Assembly (NCBI GenBank): GCA_035772735.1
Contig: JASDFA010000006.1
Span: 28,003,501-28,067,500 of the forward strand
Origin: Datura wrightii
Lineage: Eukaryota > Streptophyta > Magnoliopsida > Solanales > Solanaceae
DNA length: 64,000 nucleotides
Reading direction: 5' to 3'
In this document: positions 48,281-60,320 of the stretch, piece by piece
Position numbering within the stretch: the stretch's first letter is position 1
How the letters are laid out: the number at the start of each line of letters is the position of its first letter
Notes under the pieces: model-generated
Seen by the model: only the letters and a program-made list of their open reading frames with translations
What the model was told of the DNA's origin: nothing
Database searches by the model: none
Program-made: the position numbers and the translations under genes

Positions 48281-48285
48281 ATACA
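48281..48285. repeat. Target site duplication ATACA, right copy
   Basis: Identical to 44975-44979. Confidence 0.85.
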
Positions 48286-48442
48286 ATTACTAATAAGAAA
48301 GAAAAATAAGCATTAAAAGTCATGCCAGCTGAAGTTGGTGGTAGAGAATAATACAATAGTTTCTTAATATTTTATAGCTAATATTAAATACTGGTAATGA
48401 ACATAAATCATTTTTAAATTTATTTACGTAGGGATTAACTAA

Positions 48443-50584
48443 CTAATTTTTCTCGACCTTAATTTTTTCATCAATCAATATATAAGGTTCTTCTTTAATA
48501 TTGTCTTCATCTTTCTTGGTCCTCTTGGTTATTAGTTTTGTTGATGTGTCAGCCTCTTCTATCTCTATGGTTGCATCACATTCTATCTCTATGATTGCAT
48601 CATCTTTTTCAACTTCATGCATCTCCACAACTATTAAATTTATGCTTCTCTCCTCTTTTATAGATTTCAGATCTTGAATCTTCATAAGGAAATTGAATTC
48701 TTTTTCCTTACTCAATATCAACTTGCGGTAATACTTAGAGTCCTCCTTCTGTTGCATAATATGAACAAATACATAAATAAATTAGTTATAACTTTAATGC
48801 ATCATTTGATTTTATATTAAAATAAATTAGTTATAACATTAACTTATAGTAAAGCAAACCTTTTCATCCGTGGAGTGAATATACTCCTTCACATCGCAAC
48901 CAAAGAAGTATTGAGCAACATCAAATAATATAATACTAATATGTTGTTGGTCAGCTGAGACATCCATCTTTAATCTATATCTGAAGCACAAATTGTAAAT
49001 CAAATCATAAATTCATAAATTCATTGCTTTGAAAAATATTTTTAAAAATTTTTCTCCTTTTTACCTCTTGTCGTAGTCAATATCGTCTCTCAGACAAAAG
49101 GAACAACTCGCACTATTCTTTATAACAGTCACTTTCCTGTGGCACTTTTTGCAAGCATGATACCATGTCATTTTATTTTTAATGTCGACAATATGGGCAC
49201 TGAACTTACAATAAACATCCTATATAAAAATTTAAGAGGTACATTTTTGGTTAAAACAGATGAAAATAAAATTAGCATATAGTGTGTGAAATTATTCGAC
49301 GCAAATGTACCTTCTCATTGATGAGTGAACCGTCAATAATATCACCAAGTTAACCTTTTTAACTTTTTACATTAGCTTACTTGGAATTAAACTTATGTCT
49401 ATGTCACTTACCTTCATGTTGTCATGCCTGTATATTTTTAACATTAATGATTTATTTCGTACACCTAAATTAGAGGGAAAACATTGATAAGTGCATAGCA
49501 AGAAGATATTATACTATTTTTGTATATCTTCCGCCTTCTGGAATTTTGGTTCGAAGAGCACACTACTAACAGGGGTAGTTGCAAGGAAAAAATCACCTAT
49601 TCCAAATCAACAACAATGATAGTGGTTAATTTCAAATGAATAATATATGATACAATAATTATTTTGTGACGTATTATACCTTGGTAGGTAGACCATTTAA
49701 CATTGAAAAAGGCTACCACTGGTTTAGCACTTTCAAGGCTCTTTAGCGTTTCCCCTTCAATTACAGCTAAGTCCCCCCACAAAGTTAAAGTTTTACGATC
49801 AAACCTGTATATTTAAAAATTAGAATCACAGTAGTTAAATTCTCTTTCTATTGAAGGTTAAAAAATTTCACGAGTATGATATAATTTAACTAACTTTTCG
49901 TTGGTAACAATTATCTCCCTCCTTATGGTTCACCCTTCTCCCAATACTGATTTAACTTTTATTAAGATGCATGCCACATCTAAAAAAAATATAAATAAAA
50001 TAAATAAAAAATATAAATTTATTATACATGTAAAATCTTAATAAATAAATATATGCATTTACCAAAAAGATTCCCGTTAGTGATTTTTCAGACTCATCCA
50101 AAAGAAATAAAATCATTTGAGAAATGCCGAGACATAAAATCGCCGCTGCAAGGTATGACCTTTGTATTGTTAGTGAACGCTATTTCAAACTCTTTGTTCA
50201 CTGATAAGAAGTTATGTTTCACTGGACATATCTTGACATTTATAATGTAATAATTCTGATTTGATCGAAAAATATCCTTCCAAGTTTCAACATCAGTGTT
50301 AAAAAGAGTTGATTGTATTCTTATTCCCCGTGTCAAGATGGACAACTAATAAAGTCAATGAAGGAGAAAGTTTAACATATTTTGAATATAATATAAAATT
50401 AAGATAGTATTACCTTTTCGTCAACGGATATTAATTGCTAACGAACATCCTCGCCATTAGCATTTTTGTATGGCTTTATTAAGCTTCTTCCAATGAGTAA
50501 AACTTTAATAACCCACTCGGTTGCGTTTTTCTTTAATTGGCTAATTGGTATACATTATTTTTCCAACTCTTCTTTACTTGCCAT
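48443..50584 (-). pseudogene. Helitron-borne RPA70-like single-strand DNA binding protein, broken
   Basis: Plant Helitrons often carry a gene related to the large subunit of replication protein A, thought to coat single-stranded DNA. The minus-strand ATG at 50584 gives MASKEELEK, then a stop, then PISQLKKNATEWVIKVLLI and a second stop near 50440. The next exon has GIRIQSTLFNTDVETWKDIF and YYIINVKICPVKH (50330-50220), the first OB fold. LTLWGDLAVIEGETL...PVVAFFNVKWSTYQG (49790-49680) is the second. A zinc ribbon ACKKCHRKV...CSFCLRDDIDYDKR (about 49160-49080) and LFDVAQYFFGCDVKEYI (about 48930-48880) form the third, C-terminal fold. The tail ends at 48443. Exons are separated by AT-rich introns. 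At least three stops make it a pseudogene. Confidence 0.85.
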
Positions 50585-52258
50585 TATGATTTATATTGTA
50601 GCAGTTCCATAGAGCCAATAATAATATATAGTTGAAATGTAGAGAGAAATATACACACTATATATTAATAATTCTGATTTGAAATTATTGAGGAAGAGAC
50701 CAACTTCAGCTGGTAATATGTATATTTATTTAAAAGTTTAAAATAAATTACAATGTAAAAATATAAAATTATTACCAATTTGATGATGAGCTTGATCCAA
50801 TAACCTGTAAAAAAACCTTTAAATATTTCTAAGGATATAATTACCAAAAAGAAAAGAAGTTAGTCTCATCATTATGAGTAAAGGTTTCTATTGTATTTAA
50901 AAGGACTAAGAGTGCCAATCAATTTTTCTGGAAAAAACAAAATAGAGTAGCAAGTGTACCGGGCTCGAGACCCATTTAAGAAATATGAGTAACTGAAAGA
51001 GCTTCTTTTGTAATTAAATTTAGCTGTAGAAAAGAATGAAGAAAAGCCATAAACCAACAATATGTTGAAAGTTTTACTTTAATGATCGTTTACTAATGGG
51101 TTCAATTTCATGTATGATTTACTACAAGGCAGAGAAAATTAAGTGACACTTTTGAAATGGAGAGTGATGCTCACTTATAAGATAACAACAAAAATAAATA
51201 AATAAGTCATTGTTCTCATATTTTTCATCATAAATACTTAAAAGAGTATCTTTCTCTGTCTATTACTTTAAATATTCTATATCTCTTTTAAATGTTCATG
51301 CACTAATTGAAATGGAGGAAGATGCAAACAAGGTGGGGAAAAAAAGTTTGAAATTAAAAATAATATTGGCAGCACTTTTCTCTAGTATCAATAAGAGTTA
51401 TAATAAAATAACAAATACTTCTTTATTTTTAATTAAATATCTCAAATTTTAAACCTGAATAAATAGATATTATGACAAAATTGCATGCTCAGAAAGTAAA
51501 ACTGGAAAATTCACTCTTAGTTTCTACTAATTAACAAACAAACTAAGAGTGTTCTTTACTACTATAAGTTTTTTTTTTTAAAAAGTTAGTTCCAATTTCT
51601 GCTAAAGACAAATGTGTATTACCTTATTCTTCCTTTATATTTTTCTTTTTTTTTTCTACTTCAATTGTCTAATACTAACCCATTTTATGCTTAGTTTTTA
51701 TTAGTTTTGAATGTTATTTTAAACCTTTTTTATATTTTGACTCCTATTTGATGTATATACAAAATCTTTTAATGCAAATCAAGAATCTGAATCAAAATAA
51801 GTGTTAAAGAATAAAGGTGCTAAGAAAATCAAAAATAAAATATGCATGCAAGAAAAAAAATTAAATTAGTCAAAAAATAAAAATAACAACAATGACATAC
51901 ATACCTGAAAGATAAAGAGTATTTGAGACAGAAAAAATTTGACTGCAAATGAATTCAGCAATGATATGTGAAATTGCAAATACGATCAAACATATAAATA
52001 TAAAAGAGATAAAGACAAATAAAATATGCTCAAACTGTTGGAATTTGAACGAGAAAACATTTCAAAAGTTGTGATAGAAGATGAAGGGGAATGTTGAGTA
52101 ACTAAGAAGTCCAGCAAGCTAAAAAGATGCCATTGAAAGAGTAGAGAGACTTCTGAGTCTTTCATTTTTGTGGTTTATTTTATAAACTTTAATTGTGTTT
52201 TATTAAAATTAATTAGATTATATAGATAGTCTAAAGAAAAAGGGGAAAATGTAGATAG
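50585..52258. other. Helitron 5' non-coding region, no gene seen
   Basis: AT-rich; the minus-strand frames at 50665-51060 show no recognisable domain. No clear repeat structure. Confidence 0.5.
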
Positions 52259-52483
52259 TGTTACAAAATAATAAAGAAAGAATAAGAATGTTGTAGAGAA
52301 AGAGAGAAGGAGAGAAGTTCTTATTTATCTTAATGTGGCTCTCTTGAGGGATTAAAGAGATGATTTACAATGAATGGAAAACCCCTTTATTTATAAAACT
52401 AGCTTGGTCCCAAAATTACAAATCCTAACTTTACTTCTAAGAAATAGACATTCAACATAAATAGAAAATATATATATATAACA
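52259..52483 (-). repeat. 3' LTR of the Copia element
   Basis: On the minus strand it runs TGTTATATA...TTTGTAACA. It shares TAATAAAGAAAGAA, CTCTTGAGGGATTAAAGAGA and TGATTTACAATGAAT with 55993-56216. The next bases inward (52484-52495, minus strand TCCAAGGGGGAG) are the polypurine tract. Confidence 0.88.
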
Positions 52484-52679
52484 CTCCCCCTTGGATGTCT
52501 ATTTGATAGATAATGTGTCTCGTTAAAACCTTACTAGAAAAAACACAGTGGGAAAAAATCTAGTGAAGGAAAAAGAGTACAGGTATCTAATAATACGCAT
52601 TTTGGTTGCCTCATTAAAAATCTTACAAGAAAAATCTAGTGGGACAAAACCTCGTAAAGAAAAAAGAGTACAGCGCGTA

Positions 52680-53470
52680 TTAACTTCCCCTAATTAGAAC
52701 ATCCTTGAATCTTTGCATCCCGATCTTGTGCACCATCTTCTTGAAAATTGCAGTTGGTAGAGACTTGGTGAATAAATCAGCCACATTGTCACTTAAACGA
52801 ATCTGTTGCATGTTGATATCACCATTCTTCTGGAGCTCATGTGTGTAGAAAAGCTTTGGCGATATGTGCTTCGTTCTATCTCCTTTTATGAATCCTCCCT
52901 TTATTTTTGTTATGCATGCTGCATTATATTCATATAAAATTGTGAGTACTTTGTCACATTTCAAACCACATTTTTCTCTAATGAGATGTATCATGGACCT
53001 CACCACACACATTCTCGACTTGTTTCATGAATAACTATTATCTTAGCATGATTTGATGAAGTAGCTATGAGAAACTGCTTTGTAGATCTCCAAGATATGA
53101 CAATATGAACACGTAGCCAGTTTGAGATCGATCTTTGTGTGGGTCAGATAAATACCCTGCATCAGCATAACCAACAAGATCGGGCCTGCAATTTTTAGCA
53201 TAAAATAAGCCCATATCGATAATTCCTTTTAGATACCGCATTATGTGTTTGATCCCATTACAATGCCTCCTAGTAGGAGCAGAACTATATCTTGCTAACA
53301 GATTAACCGAAAAGGAGATCTTGTAGTGTTAGCAAGATACATTAGTGCACCAATTACACTAACATATGGTACTTCAGGACTAAGAATTTCCTCATTCTTT
53401 TCTTGAGGTCGAAATGAATCCTTATTCACATCAAGTTATCGAACAACCATCGGAGTACTTAATGGATGTG
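52680..53470 (-). pseudogene. pol: Copia RT C-terminus and RNase H, broken
   Basis: Minus strand: VSVIGALMYLANTTRSP, NLLARYSSAPTRRHCNGIKH and GYADAGYLSDPHKDRSQTGY (about 53400-53100) are standard Copia RNase H wording. The frame then breaks and resumes at 53012 with NVADLFTKSLPTAIFKK and ends MQRFKDVLIRGS at 52680. Stops and frameshifts occur near 53430 and 53050. Upstream remains of RT (near 53520-53700) are too decayed to define, and the YVDD active site is not visible. Confidence 0.85.
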
Positions 53471-54399
53471 TTTCATCCATATAAAATCTTTTCAAAACCT
53501 TCTCAGTATATGCAGATTGATGTATAAAGATATCATCTGCTAAATATTCAATTTGCAGACTAAGACAAAATTTTCTTTCCAATATCTTTCATCTCAAATT
53601 CTTTTTTTAGATAATCAATTGCCTTTTGAAGCTCTGCTTGAGTTGCAATGAGGTTTATGTCATTAGCATAAATAGCAAGTACAACAAACTCCGATGTTGT
53701 TTTCTTATTTGATTTTTCTCATATAAGGATTATGAACAAGTTTATAGAAACTTGTAAATGCTTCAGAAATTTTGAATCCTTCGTGATTTTCATATAAAAT
53801 TTATTAAGTGATAACATTCATTAGTATTTAAATGTGTGACATCTTGTGGTGTTTGGACTACAGGTCCAATAAGCTTTACGCTTATCAATACGCATCATTT
53901 CACTTGATAATTATTTCTACATCAGCATGCTTTAATAGACATAGAATTCAGATCCTCACAATTTTTTACAATATTGCGCATTGTATCGTATCAAAGATAT
54001 CGTCGACAGTATATCATTTATATCGGTTTGCAATTAGACATAACTCATTGAGATCTCATCATTTTTCATTATTTTTAGGTACCTGAACCTTTGCCAAGGT
54101 TTTATGAAGTGTTATGTCGTGGTGCTTTCTTAAAGCACTTGCCTCGTCATTATGACCATCTTAATCATTTGCTCCTCTCCTTCTTCAAGGAGCTCTATAT
54201 TTGGAACCGTTTGGTCTATCACGCTTCAGGTGTCTCACAGACCCTGTCTTTCAAGGACCTTTCATTTGAGCTTTTGCAACTGAATTATAAAAACAGGGTC
54301 AGCTAATACATCTGACAATTGATTTGCAATATTTTGCAAGTGAATTATCTCTTGAAGTTTAAGTCCACATTTTTTTCCTAAGGATCTAGCTAGTTCATC

Positions 54400-55030
54400 C
54401 CATACTCAATTTTCAGTTGCTAATCACTTCTCCCCCTAATGTTAGGAAAACTAACATTTACCCCTCAAGCTCATTTGGGGACCCATCTTTGTGCGTTGTG
54501 GTGGAGCAATTGAATAATATAGCGCACATTCAAATTTTTAGATGGAATTATTTGGTTCCTGACCCTGAACCAATTGTGATAGGGGAACCTTGTTGGCTTA
54601 ATGCATTCAAGTGTTGCTATATGTTAAATAAACATATCTCATACCAAATTTTATTTGTGATTTTTGTTCTCATAACCAATGGTTTAGCTATAATTGGAGA
54701 CATACAATTTTTGCTAAACAACTTAGCTATGGATCAGCATTATCAACATGATTTTATACTTTGAAACTGTACTCTTAATTTAACAATTCGAGCAAACAAC
54801 CTTGCAAAAATCAATTGCAAGTTGATATCAAAGTACATGTGACCATACCATAGATGCATCTATTAAAATTATATAATAGCAAACGGTTCACATGGCAGGT
54901 GAACGGGTCCATATTCACCTTTTTTATAAGTTTCAAAATTTCAGAGAATATAATCCCAATTTTAGCTGATATAATGAGCATTCTATCATGAGAACAAGTA
55001 ACACAAGAGAATTCTTGAAGAATCTTTTAT
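54400..55030 (-). pseudogene. pol: Copia integrase core and C-terminal linker, broken
   Basis: Following several frames on the minus strand gives NMDPFTCHVN (about 54890), LIDA-like residues, KPLVMRTKITNKIWYE (about 54690-54640), and PPQRTKMGPQMSL (about 54505-54470). GGEK and IIHLQNIANQLSDVLADP (about 54345-54290) follow. These are recognisable as Copia integrase through to the region between integrase and RT. Nearly every 30-60 residues there is a stop or frame change. The plus-strand open frames at 54091-54764 are shadows of this region. Confidence 0.7.
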
Positions 55031-55500
55031 TTCTTCAACATATAGCCACGTAAATTCTCAATTATTTTTGCATCACATTTGAAGCGGGATGGCCAACCGG
55101 TTATGCCAACTTATCTTTATGTTAGTAAACTTCTAGTTTACTTTCGTATGTGATTTCCTCATCATACCCATATTTATGTACTACAAATAAAAATAAATGA
55201 CTGATAATCTTTTACATAAATATTTATAACCCGCTTCAATTGTAGTAATATGAAGATATTAGAGCTTCCCATAATTTATAGTCTCAATTTTTTTCAATGT
55301 CTTTTGAGACTTACTACAATAATTTCATTCCTTTGGGTAGTAACACATTAGTTCTTCCGCAGCTCTCAATTAATTCTATCTACTACCACATATTCAATCA
55401 TATCAACATCATTAATTATCTCTCCGCATAGTTTCAACTGAGAAACAATTCTAAATATTGCATAGTTGTACTCATGAACAGACTTATAGTCTTGATTGAT

Positions 55501-55802
55501 TCAATCATATCGTGTCTTTGGGTGGATGACCATCTTCAAGCGGTCATACCTTTCTTTTAGGCTATTCCACAAAAAAAGTGGATTCTTAATCGTGAGATAT
55601 TCAATTTTCAAAATTTCGTCAATATGATGACGCAAGAATATCATAGCCTTAGAACGATTTTGGTTTGATGATTTCTTTTCACTTTTAATGGTGCTTTCAA
55701 GACCTATTGCATCCAAATGGATTTCAGCATCCAACACCCATGAAAGGTAGTTCTTGCCCATACTTTGAAGGGCAACGAATCAAGTTTCGTAAGGTTAGCC
55801 AT
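55501..55802 (-). pseudogene. gag: Copia gag N-terminus, broken
   Basis: The minus-strand ATG at 55802 reads MANLTKLD. After a one- or two-base loss near 55776 it continues VALQSMGKNYLSWVLDAEIH and AMIFLRHHIDEILKIEYLTI to a stop at 55501. This is the typical start of Copia gag proteins in plants. Decayed continuation (SEYN-like and IVSQLKLCGE) is visible near 55480-55420. Confidence 0.82.
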
Positions 55803-55977
55803 ATTAAAATAAAGAGAAAACTAATACATTGACCTTCAAATTTTGAGATGGTAGAGTCGTAGAGCAACAATATCACCAAAGAAATATCATTCATGTGGTT
55901 AAGTAATACATCTTTCGAAAAAGAAATTTTAATTTTTCTTACCTCAGATCTTTCAAAGTGAGTGCTCAAGGTAGAAA

Positions 55978-55992
55978 CTCGTGCTGATAACG
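55978..55992 (-). promoter_or_regulatory. Copia primer binding site region
   Basis: On the minus strand CGTTATCAGCACGAG follows directly after the LTR end. Position fits a PBS; I do not assign the tRNA. Confidence 0.55.
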
Positions 55993-56216
55993 TGTTATAA
56001 AATAATAAAGAAAGAACAAGAATATTATAGAGAAAGAGAGGAGAGAAGTAGTTATTTCTCTTGATGGATTCTCTTGAGGGATTAAAGAGATGATTTACAA
56101 TGAATAGAAAACCCCTTTATTTATAGAGGAAAATTAACTTGGTCTCAAAATTACAAACTCTAACTTTCCTTTTAAGAAATAGATATTCATCATAAATAGA
56201 ATATATATTTATAACA
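55993..56216 (-). repeat. 5' LTR of the Copia element
   Basis: TGTTATAAATAT...TTTTATAACA on the minus strand; direct repeat of 52259-52483 with scattered substitutions. Confidence 0.88.
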
Positions 56217-57040
56217 AATAGATAGAATTAAATATAGAACTATCAGATTTTAATAAAGCAAATTTTTAAAATTTTTTTTAATAACTAAACACATTTTAAT
56301 ATAAAAATGTGTGATTTAATTATGTTAAAGGCTGAAATTCAGAATTTAATAAGGCAGTGTTTTGGTTTATATGGTAACGGTGGACTGCTAATTCTGACAT
56401 TCTTATATTAAAGGTAATAACATCACTATTAATATGGAAATGATATATATTTTATTTTTTATTTTTTTTTAAAAAAGATTTAATAAGAATTCAGCTTTTA
56501 ACAAGGCAATGATGATTTATTTAGTAAACGGTTGATTTTATGGGTTTAAAGGCTAGAATTCAGCTTTTAATAAAGCAATAATTTTTATTTTTCTTGGAAA
56601 CGATTTAATTGTAAGAACTTTTGGCTTTCTTGTATTAAAGACAATACTACCACCTTCTAATAAGGGAATTTATTATATTTTTTATTTGATATATTTATAA
56701 ATGGTAAAAAGTTTTAATTAATTTTTTAATTTAAATGATATATTAGTCTTTTACTATTATTTGAGGGTACTTCAGTAATTTAATGATGTCGTCGTCATTG
56801 TCTCGTTGTTGATATGATTATTTAGTTAATTTAAAAATCTTTTTTGTTTGGTGGGAGGGCATTTAAGTAATTCAATTTTTGAGTTGATTATTTTAAAAAA
56901 ATCTTATCTTTTTGGTTGAAGGGCATTTAAGTAATTTTACTTTTAATTGATTATTTCAAAAAATCTTATTTTTTTAGTGGAAGGGCATTTAAGTAATTCA
57001 ACTTTTGAGTTGGGGTCTTTCCACTTATAAAATAGTATGA
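56217..57040 (-). repeat. Helitron 5' end region with tandem repeats
   Basis: From about 56763 to 57012 a unit of about 63 bp containing GGGCATTTAAGTAATT recurs (56857, 56921, 56983, plus a decayed first copy). Further left, GAATTCAGCTTTTAATAAAG-like strings recur near 56340, 56490 and 56560 with uneven spacing. The proposed Helitron 5' terminus is at 57040. Confidence 0.65.
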
Positions 57041-57374
57041 TATATGATATTATGAATATGCTTTAATTTCACCATTACCTATTTTAATTCTAAAACTGCT
57101 AACCGAATAATTTATGAATCATTAATTAATTGATAAAGAATTCTTTCATTTTCTTAGATGAATTAGGTATATTAAACAAATTATTGTAATTTCTCAAATT
57201 TTATATTTTTTAAAATTAATGAAGAGAAACTTAATTAAAAGTATAAGTATTATTATATTCTTTGATGAAGATTAAAATGGTCAATCAACTTTTGATAGGC
57301 ATAATATAATATTTTAACTTTTGACTTAAGAGTTTTTTCACTTTTAAAATAATATAAATATAAATTAAAACTTC
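57041..57374. other. AT-rich spacer
   Basis: No gene seen. The segment TTTTTCACTTTTAAAATAAT at about 57330-57352 again resembles a Helitron 5' end on the minus strand. Confidence 0.45.
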
Positions 57375-59660
57375 ATGATGTATTTCTTGAATCGCGTTCA
57401 CCATAATAGTGGACTTAAGTGTAGTTCACTAGATGAATGTTTTTTTTTATTGTGGCATAGACGTTTGGGTCATATATCCATTGAAAGATTAAAAAGATTA
57501 ATAAATAATGAGATTCTCCCTAATATGAATTTGACTGATTTTAATATATGTTTAGATTGCATTAAGTGAAAGCAAACCAAGCATAACAAGAAAGGGGTAA
57601 CAAGAAGCACCCAACTTCTTGAAATTATACACACTGATATTTATGAACCTTTTGATATTTCATTTTTTGGTGGAGAAAAATATTTTATCACTTTTATCGA
57701 TGATATTTTACGTTATGGTTATATCTATTTGTTGAAAGAAAAATCTCAAGCAATAGACGGTTTCAAAGTGTACGTCAATGAAGTTGAAAGATAATTACAT
57801 AGAAAAGTGAAAATTATTAGATCAGATAGAAGTGTTGAATATTATGAAAATTACAACCAATCAGGATAATGTTCAGGTCCATTTGCAAAGTTCCGAGAGA
57901 AACATGATATATATGCACAATATACTATACCAGGATCACCTTAATAAAATGGTCTTGCAAAAAAGCGTAATCAGGCACTACTGGATATAGTCATGAGTAT
58001 GATAAGTAATTCCTCATTATCCAAATCTTTATGGATGTATGCTCTTCAAATTACTGTATATTTATTAAACAAGATTCCTAATAAGGCAGTTTCAAAGACC
58101 CCTTTGTACCGTTGGACTTGAAAAAAACCTAGTTTAAGGCACTTGCATGTTTGGGGTTGCCAGCGAAAGCTATAATTTATAATCCATATAAAAAAAATTT
58201 AGAGTCTCATAAGTTATTACCTTATTGGTTACCCAGAGAAATCTAAAGGGAATAGGTTTTACTGTCCAAACCATAGTTCGAGAACTGTTGAAACTGGTAA
58301 TACAAGATTCATCGAGAATGGTGATTTACTGGGAGTGTTGAACAACAAAATGTGAAAATAAATGAGGTGACTATAAATATTTCAGTACCCATGAATGCAC
58401 CTACTTCCATACCAATAATAAATATTATTTCTATTGTCAAAGAACTCTTTGATAATACAGAAAAGCATTTGGAGAAAATACTTCCGGAAGAAATTAACTT
58501 ATAAATATCTGAAACAAATGAACTACAAAGAGTGTCATTAATTAAGGAAATCTCAAAGAGAAAGAAAATCAGCTATTTCAGATGATAATGTGGTTTATTT
58601 GCGAGAATCAGATTTTGACATTGGGCTTAAAAAAGATCTGATTTTATTTTCACAGGTATAGAAAACACTGAGTCTGATAAGTGGATAGATGCCATGAAAG
58701 AAGAGTTAAAATCCATGGAATACAACAAAGTCTGAGACTCGTTGAATTGCTAGAAAATTCTAAAAGAATGGGGCGTAGATGGATCTTTAAAACCAAACAT
58801 GATTCAAATGACAATATTAAATGATATAAAAATAGACTAGTTGCTAAGAGTTATACCCAAAAAGAAGGCATTGATTATAATCAAAGAAAGACTCGTTAAG
58901 AATTATGACTTTGGTGTTTCATCATGATTTAGAGTAGACCAAATGGGTGTGAAAAACTTTCTCCATTGATTTCTCGAGGAGAAAGTTTATATTGACCAGC
59001 TAGAGGGCTTCGAAATTAAAGAAATACATTAAATGGTATGTTAACTAAGAAAGTTAGTATATGTGCTTAAATAAACCTCATTACTATGGTAAATTAAGGA
59101 TCAACGAGAGTAAATTTATATTTTATTCTCATATAGTGATTATATATTACTGGTTGCTAATGATTTTGAATTTTGCATGAAAGTTTTCTCTCAATAAATT
59201 TTAGAATAAAAGATACAAATAAGATATCTTTTTGACATGAATAAAATATATCATAATAAGTCATATTAATTGATGGATTATCTCAGAAATTATATCTCTA
59301 AAAATTATAGAAAAGTTGATAAGTATTCACCTCTAATTTATTAGTGCAAAGATGCAGAAATCATTATGGTACCTAAAAGGAACAAGTGATAAATATTTAT
59401 GCGTATGATATATGATATAATAAAAGTTGATCGGATACTCGAATTCATATTTTACCAAATAATTTTGACAGTTAAAGTCCACAATAAATTTTTTTGTTCC
59501 TATTATGTGAAGGAACATTAATGTTAAGTAAACTGTCATCTTATCAATTATGAAAGCAAAAGTTTGTGACATTGTGTTTGTAATCACTATTCACACATTA
59601 TGACTGCAAAATTTTATCTCAGGACTTGAGATTGTTGACATTATTACCAAGCTGCTAAAA
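57375..59660 (+). pseudogene. pol: Copia pol remnant (integrase, RT start, RNase H pieces), no LTRs seen
   Basis: The plus strand starts in the GAG-pre-integrase segment: LLWHRRLGHISIERLKRLIN and the CLDCIK zinc-binding end. Then LLEIIHTDIYEPFD, KYFITFIDDILRYGYIYLLK, IIRSDRSVEYYE and AQYTIPGSP carry the integrase D-D-(E) region; the E region reads NGLAKKRNQALLD, with Lys where Glu is expected. SLRHLHVWGC and the linker follow. RT begins DKWIDAMKEELKSMEYNKV (about 58677-58733) and RWIFKTKHDS, then VYIDQLEGFEIKE (about 58988). A late piece YLKGTSDKYL (near 59370) is from RNase H. There are many stops and frameshifts. It is a different Copia lineage from the one at 52259-56216. Confidence 0.88.
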
Positions 59661-59680
59661 CTTATGATGGTTATTATGTA

Positions 59681-59967
59681 CTTCATCCGTTTCAAAATAA
59701 GTAGTGCTTTTAGCTTATGCACACTCCTTAAGAAACTATTTATTACTAGAAAGAAAAATATATTTTTACTCACTTACCCCTTATAAATATTTTGAAAAAG
59801 ATATAAATCTTTAATATTTTCTTGATTATGTAAAAACTCTCTCCATTTAAATAAAGGTAAAATTGAAAGAACGTTATTAATGTCTTCTTTATTATGTAAA
59901 ATACTATTTTTTTAAAAACAAAATCAAAAGACTAAAATATCACTTATTTTGAAACGAAGGGGAACAG
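59681..59967. mobile_element. Stowaway-type MITE, 287 bp
   Basis: Inverted ends: the left is CTTCATCCGTTTCAAAATAA and the right is ACTTATTTTGAAACGAAGGG followed by GAACAG. A TA dinucleotide flanks each side (59679-59680 and 59968-59969). Terminal wording CCGTTTCAAAATAAGT with TA duplication is typical of Stowaway (Tc1/mariner) MITEs of plants. It has no coding capacity and lies at the end of the Copia remnant. Confidence 0.85.
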
Positions 59968-59969
59968 TA

Positions 59970-60311
59970 GTATTCTTTTCTAGGAATGACAAATACTTTA
60001 AATGTATCAAACTTACAAAATAGAAGTACTTTATCATCAAAGAGAAGATTCAAAAATGAAGGTGCCAACTAAAATGATCTCATGATTGGAGATCTATTGA
60101 TGAATGTTTGTAACCATTTAAAGCATATGTACATATAATGAGTCTTGGTTATACTTATGATTGATGAATTTATGATATTTTGACATTTGAGCTCAATTAT
60201 GTGTTTTTGATATACATCCTTTTAAATTTTATTTATCGTAATGACACACACATTATTGTTTTGAGATATTATAAGATAAATCTCAATGATACATTATTGT
60301 GGATCATAATA
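59970..60311. other. AT-rich spacer, no gene seen
   Basis: No gene or repeat recognised; the frame at 60180-60413 runs into the MITE and shows no domain. Confidence 0.5.
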
Positions 60312-60320
60312 TTAAATATT

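Larger units (their letters stand above)
52259..56216 (-). mobile_element. Small Copia LTR retrotransposon, 3958 bp, decayed
   Basis: Two LTRs of about 225 bp (52259-52483 and 55993-56216) lie as direct repeats. Inside on the minus strand are a PBS-like site next to the right LTR, gag, integrase, linker, RNase H and a polypurine tract beside the left LTR. Gag-before-integrase-before-RNase H order is that of Copia. The internal region of 3.5 kb is shorter than usual, with most of the RT palm missing. Flanks are GATAG (52254-52258) and AATAG (56217-56221), a target duplication with one mismatch. Confidence 0.85.
36940..57040 (-). mobile_element. Candidate autonomous-type Helitron, decayed, with two later insertions
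   Basis: The proposed 5' end is TCATACTATTTTATAAGTGG at 57040 on the minus strand (preceded by A). The proposed 3' end is CTAA at 36940 (followed by T), with a perfect ACGTGC/GCACGT hairpin ten bases before it. Between them, all on the minus strand, lie RPA-like, Rep and helicase sequences. Removing the solo LTR (44980-48280) and the Copia element (52259-56216) with their duplications leaves about 12.8 kb, a reasonable size for a plant Helitron with RPA. The genes are certain to be Helitron-derived; pairing of these two ends is inference, because other Helitron ends occur in the window. Confidence 0.5.

Noticed and set aside
54091..54764. Plus-strand open frames in the Copia element
   Set aside because: They are the reverse of the integrase region, which reads correctly on the minus strand.
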